28,552 bases of DNA. Origin: an uncultured bacterium (GTDB lineage Bacteria > Cyanobacteriota > Vampirovibrionia > Gastranaerophilales > Gastranaerophilaceae). Where the stretch lies: NCBI GenBank assembly GCA_905216055.1, contig CAJMSH010000015.1:1-28552 (forward strand), read 5' to 3'. The notes under the pieces were generated by a model, which was not told the origin of the DNA, made no database searches, and saw nothing but the letters and a program-made list of their open reading frames with translations. A program made the position numbers and the translations under genes. Shown here one piece after another: positions 9,301 through 16,305 of the stretch. Numbering within the stretch: the stretch's first letter is position 1; each line of letters opens with the position of its first letter.

Positions 9301-9687
9301 TTCAGCACCGTTTACAATGAAAGTACCTTTGTCTGTCATTGTAGGAATATCGCCGATGTAAACTTCTTGTTCTTTGATTTCACCGCTGTCACGGTTTACT
9401 AATCTTACCATTACACGCAATTGTTTTGCATAAGTTGCGTCATGGATTCTTGCTTCTTCAATTGTATACTTTGCGTTGTCGAAAGTATAGTTTGGTAAGA
9501 AGTGTAATTCTAATCTGCCTGTATAGTCTTTAATTGGTGAAAAGGCAAGTAATTCTTCCTTTAAACCTTCTTTTAAAAACCATTCAAACGATTTTTTTTG
9601 CACTTCAATAAGGTCTGGTAAATCATCCAAACGAGTATGTGGGATACCCATTGGTGTTACTCTTTCTGCATATTTTGTGTTAGACAT
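6370..9687 (-). CDS. rpoB: DNA-directed RNA polymerase subunit beta
   Basis: This is the 1105-aa beta subunit of RNA polymerase. It is compact and lacks the large lineage insertions of proteobacterial RpoB, as in Cyanobacteria. The rifampicin pocket (about 376-405) reads SQLSQFMDQ then [13 protein letters not shown], with the residues usual in sensitive enzymes, so no resistance substitution is seen. Other hallmarks are [43 protein letters not shown] and [15 protein letters not shown]. The C-terminal clamp contact region reads [20 protein letters not shown]. The start ATG has GAGGTGA at good spacing. It is the first gene of the operon: no rplJ or rplL lies directly upstream, and instead there is a 412-base non-coding gap with its own promoter. 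Confidence 0.98.
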   Translation of the reverse strand: [1105 protein letters not shown]

Positions 9688-9746
9688 TAATTCACCTCGT
9701 CTATGTGTACGTACTATATAAAAAAATTGTATTATTTTTTCATCTT

Positions 9747-9773
9747 GTCATTCTGAATTTTATTTCAGAATTT
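9747..9773 (-). repeat. REP-like palindrome inside the rpoB leader
   Basis: TTCTGAA and TTCAGAA form a 7-bp stem with a short AT loop, flanked by GTCA. This is the same unit as those in the large repeats at 11097-11261 and 15802-16481. It lies between the predicted rpoB promoter and the rpoB start, so it would be transcribed as a hairpin about 60 bases before the coding region. Confidence 0.7.
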
Positions 9774-9912
9774 CATGAAATTATTTACAATAATAAAAAA
9801 TCTAACTTGAGGCTGTAAACCTTTCATTTTACTGAACTTCAGCTTAATGAACTTGTGTGTTAAAATTAAATTTGGGCACAATACACCTAACTTAAATTTA
9901 ACATGTTATTAA

Positions 9913-9940
9913 ATCATAATACATCAATTTTTTACGTCAA
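9913..9940 (-). promoter_or_regulatory. Predicted sigma-70-type promoter of rpoB operon
   Basis: On the minus strand TTGACG (9935-9940) is followed by a 16-base spacer and TATGAT (9913-9918). Start of transcription near 9906 would give a leader of about 220 bases before rpoB. That leader contains a TTAAATTT/AAATTTAA inverted repeat and a REP-like hairpin. The rest of 9688-10099 has no gene that I can support. Confidence 0.6.
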
Positions 9941-10099
9941 GAAAATATCGCTAAATTTAAAAAAATATGTTAAAATTTTGTTACATTGTGTTAAACCATT
10001 GATTTAAAAGCTTGAAAAGCTTGAGTATGTCCTGAATTGATTGTCAAGACTATACATTTTCTGAATTCATTATATGATTATATAAAAAGAGGGGTATAA

Positions 10100-10741
10100 A
10101 TGAAAAAATTTGTTATATTATTATGCTTTTTATTGGTAGGGAAAGCTGCATTATCAGCGGATATTACACCTGCTAAGATTATGAATAAAGTAGATCAGGA
10201 AATTGTTTTAACCGGAAATCTCGTTTTTGATTGGCTTGATATTTCTCAAGTTGAAAGAGATGCAGTGATTGATAAATATCAAAAAGAACTTTTTGGTGAA
10301 AATACTGTATATAAATATAATAAAAAGGAATTTAGAGCAGAGTATAAGGATTATTTAAAAGACAAAGATTATAAAAGGCATTATATGCTTGTTCAAAACG
10401 GGGTTAAAGAAACTGATACCGAAAACCTTTGCGGTTTCTATTACAGAAACAATTTGCTAATAAGTTATGCAATCCAATATAAAAATGATTTAAGGACTGT
10501 TTATTATTATGATACTCTAGGAAAGCTCAGATATATAGATAAATTCTCTGAAAATTATCCGAATTTCCCTTATATGTCAAAACAATACAGAGCCAATGGA
10601 ACTTTAGTGAGTGCAATATATTTTATTTCTCATGATATGCAATATATGTATAATGATGACAAGTCATTCAAAGGTGCTTGGTATAAAGACAAAATGTATG
10701 ATAGACATGCAAAGCAGACATTGACAAGGTCGAATTGGTAG
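10100..10741 (+). CDS. Secreted hypothetical protein (213 aa)
   Basis: I do not recognise a named family. The start ATG follows AGAGGGG at good spacing. Residues 1-19 are a signal peptide (MKKFVILLCFLLVGKAALSA, cleavage likely after LSA), so the product is exported. The mature part is rich in Tyr, Lys and Asp. Its second half has short strands such as YYYDTLGKLRYID, YRANGTLVSAIYFI and YNDDKSFKGAWYKDK, which resemble MORN/toxin-immunity-like antiparallel repeat sheets, but that is only a shape impression. No catalytic motif is visible. It is a single gene, divergent from the rpoB operon, followed by an AT-rich hairpin. Confidence 0.8.
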   Translation: MKKFVILLCFLLVGKAALSADITPAKIMNKVDQEIVLTGNLVFDWLDISQVERDAVIDKYQKELFGENTVYKYNKKEFRAEYKDYLKDKDYKRHYMLVQNGVKETDTENLCGFYYRNNLLISYAIQYKNDLRTVYYYDTLGKLRYIDKFSENYPNFPYMSKQYRANGTLVSAIYFISHDMQYMYNDDKSFKGAWYKDKMYDRHAKQTLTRSNW

Positions 10742-10755
10742 TTGTTATTCATAAT

Positions 10756-10781
10756 AAATATTATAAGTATTTATAATATTT
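10756..10781 (+). terminator. Possible weak AT-rich terminator hairpin
   Basis: AAATATTATAA (10756-10766) pairs with TTATAATATTT (10771-10781) around a 4-base loop, 14 bases after the stop of the secreted protein gene. The stem is entirely A/T and the T run after it is interrupted, so its strength as a terminator is uncertain. Confidence 0.4.
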
Positions 10782-10800
10782 AATTAATTTAATTTTATAG

Positions 10801-11263
10801 CCTCCCGGCGGGTCTTCCAGACAGGGACACTTTTGATGGCAAAAGTGCCTCAAAACCAGCGACACACATCCACTCGCTAATAATATACAAGACTCAGCCT
10901 GAGGCGTGTAAACTCGTTACACTCAAACAATACACGCCTTTGAAATTTGCTTCGTCAGTAATTATTGCTCGTTCCGTTATCGTCGCACTATTAATATAAA
11001 TTATTTATTTAAAATATTTCGACCATTAATGAAACGAATAATTAATGTTCGCGAAACAACAACAAAACGAGTGCTGTTTGAGCGGTAAAGTTTTTAAGAT
11101 TCTGAAACAAGTTCAGAATGACGAACATACTTTGTGTATAAATGCGTCACCCTGAATTTATTTCAGGGTCTTGCTTGTATTTTTTATTGTGACACTTAAA
11201 TTCTGAAATAAGTTCACAATGACAAGAAATATTATGTCACCCTGAACTCGTTTCAGGGTCTAT
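10801..11263 (-). repeat. Interspersed composite repeat copy B (inverted)
   Basis: The reverse complement of this segment aligns along its whole length with 15803-16261. Read on the minus strand it has four REP-like palindromes in alternating orientation (11236-11261, 11198-11223, 11146-11171, 11097-11122), then a linker containing CGCTCAAACAGCACTCG, then the multi-hairpin module ending in the GC-rich GCCGGGAGG end at 10801. The plus strand of the hairpin module is open for about 65 codons, but it has no start with a ribosome site and copy C has a one-base indel in it, so I do not call a gene. Confidence 0.9.
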
Positions 11264-11361
11264 AATTTCAAAAATGACAAAAATATAGCGAGTTCACTCG
11301 TTTTAAGTTGAGCGTTACAATTAATTAATGAGCGTAATGATGGTCGAGAGTTTCTTTGTGG

Positions 11362-11387
11362 TACTTTCTTGTCGGCATAAGAAAGTA
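11362..11387. repeat. Isolated 9-bp palindrome
   Basis: TACTTTCTT (11362-11370) and AAGAAAGTA (11379-11387) form a perfect stem around an 8-base loop. It is not followed by a T run. It lies in the non-coding stretch 11264-11533, where I see no gene. A second short palindrome, CGAGTTCACTCG, lies near 11290. Confidence 0.5.
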
Positions 11388-11533
11388 TGTATAAAAATAT
11401 CTTTAGCAAATATTAATTGGATAATAATATTTATTATGTAAATTATTGTAACGAATAAAAATAACGTGTTAAAAATTTTTATTTACAGATTTTAATAGGA
11501 GGTGTATCACAAAATATAGAAAGGATTTTTTTT

Positions 11534-12070
11534 ATGAACGTTTCCCCTGTCCAAAATAATAATTCTCAATCATTCGGTATGGCTTTTAAATTAAAAGGTG
11601 ACGGTGCAAAAAAACTCGCTACTTTGCTTGAAGATGTAAATTCAAAGGAAGCTTCTCATATTACAGATGATTTAATTAAACCTATACATGAATTAAAAAC
11701 AGCAGATGTTATTTATGATGGAAAAGATGTTACAATTACTCCAGTTCGCACGTTTAAATCCTCATTTGAAGATTTTGATGTTTTGGTTGTTAGTGATAAA
11801 AAGCCTGGTGTATCAAATTATATGAATCGTTCTTCTGTGAAATATTATGTAGGTAAAGATGATTATTGCGTAGTAGATTATCCAGAACGTAAAGAGTTAT
11901 CTTCTTTAGAAGAAAAAACTTCGCTAGGACAGAAATTCTTAAATGCAAGAGAAATTGTAAAAGACATGGATAAACAAGCTGCACAAAGAGCTTATGATGC
12001 TCAACAGGTAGCAGAAAAGAATGCTCGTATTGATGCTAGAGCAAAAGAATTACAAGATTTATACGCTTAA
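11534..12070 (+). CDS. Hypothetical protein with N-terminal NNNSQSFG segment (178 aa)
   Basis: The family is not recognised. The start has AAAGGA 8 bases upstream. The protein opens with a short polar segment, MNVSPVQNNNSQSFGMAFKL, followed by an alpha/beta domain of about 110 residues (GDGAKKLATLLEDV, VTITPVRTF, FDVLVVSDKKPG). It ends in a long charged helix (residues about 130-178, QAAQRAYDAQQVAEKNARID) that may be a coiled coil. There is no signal peptide or membrane segment. From memory, similar short Asn/Gln-rich openings with an FG step occur on many proteins of gut Gastranaerophilales, which I cannot verify here. It is a single gene, convergent with the peptidase gene and sharing a bidirectional terminator with it. 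Confidence 0.8.
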   Translation: MNVSPVQNNNSQSFGMAFKLKGDGAKKLATLLEDVNSKEASHITDDLIKPIHELKTADVIYDGKDVTITPVRTFKSSFEDFDVLVVSDKKPGVSNYMNRSSVKYYVGKDDYCVVDYPERKELSSLEEKTSLGQKFLNAREIVKDMDKQAAQRAYDAQQVAEKNARIDARAKELQDLYA

Positions 12071-12085
12071 GATATGAATGTAAAT

Positions 12086-12118
12086 AAAAAAAGACCGATT
12101 ATTATCGGTCTTTTTTTT
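12086..12118. terminator. Bidirectional terminator between convergent genes
   Basis: AAAGACCGAT pairs with ATCGGTCTTT around a short loop, with an A run on the left and eight T on the right. It serves the hypothetical protein gene on the plus strand and the M16 peptidase gene on the minus strand. Confidence 0.9.
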
Positions 12119-12122
12119 ATTA

Positions 12123-14708
12123 TTAATTTTGCGGTTTCACAATTGATAAAACGTAATTGTTGTTGAAATATTTATTAGCAACTTCTATAATATCTGATTC
12201 TGTAATGCTGTTTATCAATTGAGCATACTTGTCATCAAATTGATATCCTCTGCCAGATGCTTCAAACCAGCCTATTGTTGTTGCTTTATCGAGGTTTGTT
12301 TCCTGACCTATAATGTAGTGACCGAGAAGTTTGTCTTTTGCTTCTTGTAGCTCTTTTGTTCCGACAAATTCTGTTTTAAATCTGAACACTTCTTCTTTTA
12401 ATCTTTTCTGTGCATAGTCTAGATTTTCGGGATTAGTTCCAATATAGACAATGAATGCGCCTTTCAATATGTTCGGAGAATATTGAGAGCCGAGTTGATA
12501 AGCAAGGCCGTCTTTATCTCTAAGATTTTTGAATAATCTTGAACTCATTCCGTCACCTAGCATTGAATCTATAACCTGTAAAGTTGCGTAATCTTTGCGG
12601 TTTAAAACTCCTGCGGTTTGCCAGCCCATTATAATCCAATCTGTTTTAAGATCTTTGATTTTTGAGGTTGCTGTTTTGGCTTGAGAAATAGATGGAATTG
12701 AATGCTTTGAATAGTCAAACTTTTCACCTTGTTTATTGTTAAAGATTTTTGTAAATTCATTTATTGTTTTTTCTTTATCAACATTTCCGTTAATTGATAT
12801 TACGACATTTTGCGGGAAGAAGGCTTTGTCGTAATATGCTTTTATATCATCTTGTGTAATTTGTGGTAAAGTTTTTGCAAGAACTTTATCGGAATTTGAA
12901 TATGGTGTATTTTCAAAAATAAGTGTTTTGTAATTGTCTACTGCAACATTTAGCGGTATATCTTTACTTTTTTTGATTGTATTAAGTATATCTGTTCTTG
13001 ATTTTTCTATTTCGTAATCATCAAGGGTTGCATTATTGATAATTTCATTTAATATTTCAAGAGTTTTTGCATATTCGTTTTTTGTTGTAAGCACAGTAAT
13101 AGAGAAGCTATCAGCTTTTGCCGACGGAACAATTTTTATCCCGTTATCTTCAAGAAGTTCTGCAAGTTCTAGTGAGGAATATTTTTTAGTCCCTTTAGTT
13201 AGAACTGATGCTGTCAAATCTGCAGTTCCGGGAATTGTTTCCGTAAATTCTCCTCCTTTTGAAAATATGCTTATTGCAACAATATCGTTAACCTTGTTTG
13301 GTGTAAGAAGTAGTGTTGCACCGTTTGAAAGCTCATATTTTTTGGTGTTTTCATTTTCGCTTATGAGTTTTGCAGGAGTTGAAATTTTTTCTGTTGTGTT
13401 TGAAATTTGTACTTCTTTATTGGATTGCGGCAAAACAATAGATACTGCACTTTTGTCTTTGCCTAAATATTTGTTGGCAACTCTTTTGACATCATTTGTC
13501 GTAACTTTTTTGATGTTGTCGATGTAATTGTCGTAATATTTTATGTCGCCTGTTGTTACAAATGTATAGCCAATTTCGCTTGCGATATTTGAAATTGATT
13601 CTCTTTCATAATATGTATCTCTTTCTATGATATTTTTTGCAAGGTTTAATTGCTCTTCTGTAACGCCGTTTTTTTGAACATTTGCGATTTCTTCAAATAT
13701 GTTATCTTCAAGTTTTTTGCATTTATCAGGAGTGAAGTTTGCTGAAATATAGAAAATTCCGTCATCTCTAAATCCTGAGTTTGCCGCAGCAATTGAATAA
13801 GCAAGTTGTTTTTGCTCTTTTATAGTTCTGTAAAATATTGAAGAACGTCCGTCTCCAAGAATTGTTGAAAGAACATCAAGTGCATAAGAATCTTTGTCAT
13901 CGACATCGGTTCCTCTAAAACCGATTAGCATATAACCAGATTGAGTGTCTGTGTATGCTACTTTTTTTGCTTGAGATGTCAAAAGTTTTTCTTTTGGATA
14001 ATTTGATTTTAGCGGTTTTTTATATTCCGAATTGAAATCGTATTTAACTTTTTCTATGGCAGATGCTGAATCTACATCCCCGACAATTACAGTAACCATA
14101 TTTGACGGGTTATAGTATTTATTGTAGTAATCAAGGATTTCTTCTCTTTGAATTTTGCTTATAATATCAGCTTTGCCGATAACTTTTCTTTTATAAGGGT
14201 GATTTGTATATAACAAATTAATTAAATTGTCATAGACAAGAGTATTTGGAGAGTTTGCATCTTTCATAATCTCTTCGATAACGACTTTTCTTTCTTTTTC
14301 AAGCTCTTTTCTCGGAATTAGCGGATTGAGAAGCATATCAGAGTGCATTTCAAGAGCTAAATCAAAGTCTTTAGAAGGAATTGTTATGTAGTAATGTGTA
14401 AAATCTTTGCTGGTTGCAGCATTTGTGATAGCACCTTTAGTTTCGAGAATTTTATCAAATTCTCCGGGTGCGTGGTTTGTTGATCCTTTAAAGAATAAGT
14501 GTTCTAAAAAGTGAGAAACTCCGTTATTTTTGTCGTTTTCGTTAATTGAACCTGTTTTAATCCAGGTATCAATTGTTACAATAGGATTAGTTTTAACTTC
14601 TTGGATAACTACGGTTTGTCCGTTGTCGAGTTTGTAAACATTAAAATCTGCTGCATATACAATATTTGCAAATACTAAAGTTATTAATAAAACAATAAAT
14701 TTTTTCAT
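12123..14708 (-). CDS. Secreted M16 family zinc metallopeptidase, two-domain
   Basis: This is an insulinase/pitrilysin-type peptidase of 861 aa. The frame is open 14 codons further upstream, but ATG at 14708 is chosen because AAAGGGG lies just upstream and it gives a clean signal peptide (MKKFIVLLITLVFANIVYA, cleavage before ADF). The first M16 domain has the inverted zinc motif HFLEH (H66, E69, H70) and the distal glutamate near E146 (VVIEEIMKD), so it should be active. The middle domain follows, then a second M16-like half (about 470-861, beginning ELSNGATLLLTPN). That half has no HxxEH where it would be expected (near GTADLTASVLTKGT), so it is a non-catalytic partner, as in many fused M16 proteins. 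It includes the usual late-domain MLGDGMSSRLF segment. It probably degrades peptides outside the cytoplasmic membrane; the substrate is unknown. Confidence 0.93.
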   Translation of the reverse strand: MKKFIVLLITLVFANIVYAADFNVYKLDNGQTVVIQEVKTNPIVTIDTWIKTGSINENDKNNGVSHFLEHLFFKGSTNHAPGEFDKILETKGAITNAATSKDFTHYYITIPSKDFDLALEMHSDMLLNPLIPRKELEKERKVVIEEIMKDANSPNTLVYDNLINLLYTNHPYKRKVIGKADIISKIQREEILDYYNKYYNPSNMVTVIVGDVDSASAIEKVKYDFNSEYKKPLKSNYPKEKLLTSQAKKVAYTDTQSGYMLIGFRGTDVDDKDSYALDVLSTILGDGRSSIFYRTIKEQKQLAYSIAAANSGFRDDGIFYISANFTPDKCKKLEDNIFEEIANVQKNGVTEEQLNLAKNIIERDTYYERESISNIASEIGYTFVTTGDIKYYDNYIDNIKKVTTNDVKRVANKYLGKDKSAVSIVLPQSNKEVQISNTTEKISTPAKLISENENTKKYELSNGATLLLTPNKVNDIVAISIFSKGGEFTETIPGTADLTASVLTKGTKKYSSLELAELLEDNGIKIVPSAKADSFSITVLTTKNEYAKTLEILNEIINNATLDDYEIEKSRTDILNTIKKSKDIPLNVAVDNYKTLIFENTPYSNSDKVLAKTLPQITQDDIKAYYDKAFFPQNVVISINGNVDKEKTINEFTKIFNNKQGEKFDYSKHSIPSISQAKTATSKIKDLKTDWIIMGWQTAGVLNRKDYATLQVIDSMLGDGMSSRLFKNLRDKDGLAYQLGSQYSPNILKGAFIVYIGTNPENLDYAQKRLKEEVFRFKTEFVGTKELQEAKDKLLGHYIIGQETNLDKATTIGWFEASGRGYQFDDKYAQLINSITESDIIEVANKYFNNNYVLSIVKPQN

Positions 14709-14820
14709 TTTATCCCCTTTATACAAATACACATAACCTATATTAAACATAATACAATAAATTTTTATATAGTAAACAGATTTATTTTTCTTTTGTAAAT
14801 AAGGATTAAAAATAAAAATA

Positions 14821-14857
14821 AAATCGTCATTATTAATATAAAATTTAATGACGATTT
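14821..14857 (-). terminator. Terminator after the pseudopilin gene
   Basis: AAATCGTCATTA (14821-14832) pairs with TAATGACGATTT (14846-14857). On the minus strand it is followed by TTATTTTTATTTTT. It lies just past the pseudopilin stop codon, in the gap before the peptidase gene. Confidence 0.8.
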
Positions 14858-14868
14858 AAAAAAAATTA

Positions 14869-15693
14869 TTAATAGCTAATTCTTCTCGGATAATCTTTTG
14901 GAATTTTCCAGCCGTTTCTTTGTATTATTGCGGTACAGTATGTCCCTTGACTATTTTTATTACATCCATATGAACTATTATTATATAATGAGTTTGCATC
15001 TCCATCCCAATTATATAATGCGGGTTCCATTCCTTTTTTGTAGTGATATTTCCAGGCTGGTGCTTGACTAATCGGGTAAAATTCAAAGGTGAATGAACAT
15101 TTCCCCCTTATTGCATGCAAAGAAGGCGCATTTTTTAAGCATTTTTCTGGATTTTTGGGGAAGAAAATTATTTCTCTATTTTCATGTTGAGGAAAAGAAA
15201 AGGCGCTCCCGTCTGCTAAAAAATATAGATATATTTTATTTCTATCAGGGTCTTTAGATTCTTGTTTATGTGTGATTTTTAAATATGGTGCTAGGTATTT
15301 TTGAAAAGATTCATCATTTTTATCTGATTGATTGACAATATTCCCTTCATCATCACTTTCTTCTGCAATAAAATAATTCCAGTTTTCAACTTCTCCATTG
15401 TCTACAATAGATTGTAATATAGCTTGGTTCATAATCGAATAAAACTTTTTCAATCTGGTTTCTGCAACTGTGTTATTGTAATTTTGTATTAATGCAGGCA
15501 TGGTAAGAGCGGCAACTACACCAATAATGCCGAGAGTAATTAAAACTTCAGCAAGCGTAAATGCTTTTGCTTTTTCTATGAAACAGTGTTTAAAACTATA
15601 AAAGTAAGATTTTTGACAAAACTTACGAAAACTGTTGAATAAATTAGCGGTATTAGCCTCTATTGTTGATTTTTCGGGGGGGGGCAATTTCAA
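14869..15693 (-). CDS. Type IV pilin-like/pseudopilin protein (class with FTLAEVLITL leader), start frame-shifted
   Basis: The prepilin N-methylation motif is KAFTLAEVLITLGIIGVV, with the likely prepilin peptidase cut between A44 and F45 and the essential Glu five residues in. It is followed by a hydrophobic helix ending in AALTMPALI and a globular domain with several Cys and an aromatic C-terminus (GWKIPKDYPRRISY). The product would be assembled into a pilus or a type II secretion-like pseudopilus. Given coordinates use a TTG at 15693 with no ribosome site. The convincing start is ATG at 15712 (AAGGAGG 7 bases upstream, strong promoter above), but a run of nine C (15676-15684) puts it one base out of frame; eight or eleven C would join them. 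The leader of about 44 residues before the cut site is unusually long. Confidence 0.8.
   Translation of the reverse strand: MKLPPPEKSTIEANTANLFNSFRKFCQKSYFYSFKHCFIEKAKAFTLAEVLITLGIIGVVAALTMPALIQNYNNTVAETRLKKFYSIMNQAILQSIVDNGEVENWNYFIAEESDDEGNIVNQSDKNDESFQKYLAPYLKITHKQESKDPDRNKIYLYFLADGSAFSFPQHENREIIFFPKNPEKCLKNAPSLHAIRGKCSFTFEFYPISQAPAWKYHYKKGMEPALYNWDGDANSLYNNSSYGCNKNSQGTYCTAIIQRNGWKIPKDYPRRISY
15676..15684 (-). repeat. Nine-base poly-C (poly-G on plus) tract at the pseudopilin 5' end
   Basis: This is a homopolymer of nine C on the coding strand, 9 codons after the well-supported ATG at 15712. As assembled, translation from that ATG passes the tract as CCC CCC CGA and ends at TAA after about 20 codons. 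Loss of one C or gain of two restores the pilin frame. Such tracts are classic slipped-strand switches, but they are also error-prone in sequencing. Confidence 0.85.
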
Positions 15694-15709
15694 AAGCTTT
15701 TTGGTTAAA

Positions 15710-15763
15710 CATTTTTCATCCTCCTTTTTTATTAATTATATATTATGATGTAAAATTTTTCAA
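15710..15763 (-). promoter_or_regulatory. Promoter, ribosome site and true start of the pseudopilin gene
   Basis: On the minus strand TTGAAA (15758-15763) and TATAAT (15735-15740) are 17 bases apart, a near-consensus sigma-70 promoter. AAGGAGG follows (15720-15726) and then, 7 bases on, ATG (15710-15712). The predicted leader is only about 16 bases. This fixes the true start upstream of the poly-C tract. Confidence 0.75.
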
Positions 15764-15802
15764 CTATGTAAAAGATTTATATTTTAAACATTGTTTCTTT
15801 GA

Positions 15803-16261
15803 GACCCTGAAACGATTTCAGGGCGACATAATATTTCCAGTCATTGTGAACTTATTTCAGAATTTAAGTGTCACAATAAAAAACACAAGCAAGACCCTGA
15901 AATAAATTCAGGGTGACACATTTATACACAAAGTATGTTCGTCATTCTGAACTTGTTTCAGAATCTAAAAACTTTACCGCTCAAACAGCACTCGTTTTGT
16001 AGTTGTTTCGCGAACATTAATTATTCGTTTCATTAATGGTCGAAATATTTTAAATAAATAATTTATATTAATAGTGCGACGATAACGGAACGAGCAATAA
16101 TTACTGACGAAGTAAACTTCAAAGGCGTGTATTGCTTGAGTGTAACGAGTTTACACGCCTCAAGCTGAGTCTTGTATATTATTAGCGAGTGAATGTGTGT
16201 CGCTGGTTTTGAGGCACTTTTGCCATCAAAAGTGCCCCCTGTCTGGAAGACCCTGCCGGAG
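15803..16261 (+). repeat. Interspersed composite repeat copy C (complete)
   Basis: This is the best complete copy. It has four REP-like palindromes in alternating orientation (15802-15826, 15840-15865, 15892-15917, 15941-15966), the CGCTCAAACAGCACTCG linker, an AT-rich stretch with an ATTAAT inverted pair, and the multi-hairpin module (16083-16261). That module includes a perfect 10-bp hairpin, GGCACTTTTG (16213-16222) with CAAAAGTGCC (16227-16236). It aligns with inverted copy B over its whole length. No open reading frame with a start and ribosome site is present. Confidence 0.92.
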
Positions 16262-16305
16262 GTAAATAGTCATTCAGAATTAATATCAAAGTTTCTTTTT
16301 AACAT

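Noticed and set aside
10801..11003. Open frame of about 65 codons across the repeat's hairpin module
   Set aside because: No start codon with a ribosome site, and copy C has a one-base indel in the same place, so the frame is not conserved between copies.
15663..15905. 80-codon plus-strand open frame over the pseudopilin start and REP-like units
   Set aside because: It runs through promoter, poly-G tract and palindromes, with no ribosome site; an accidental frame through repeat DNA.
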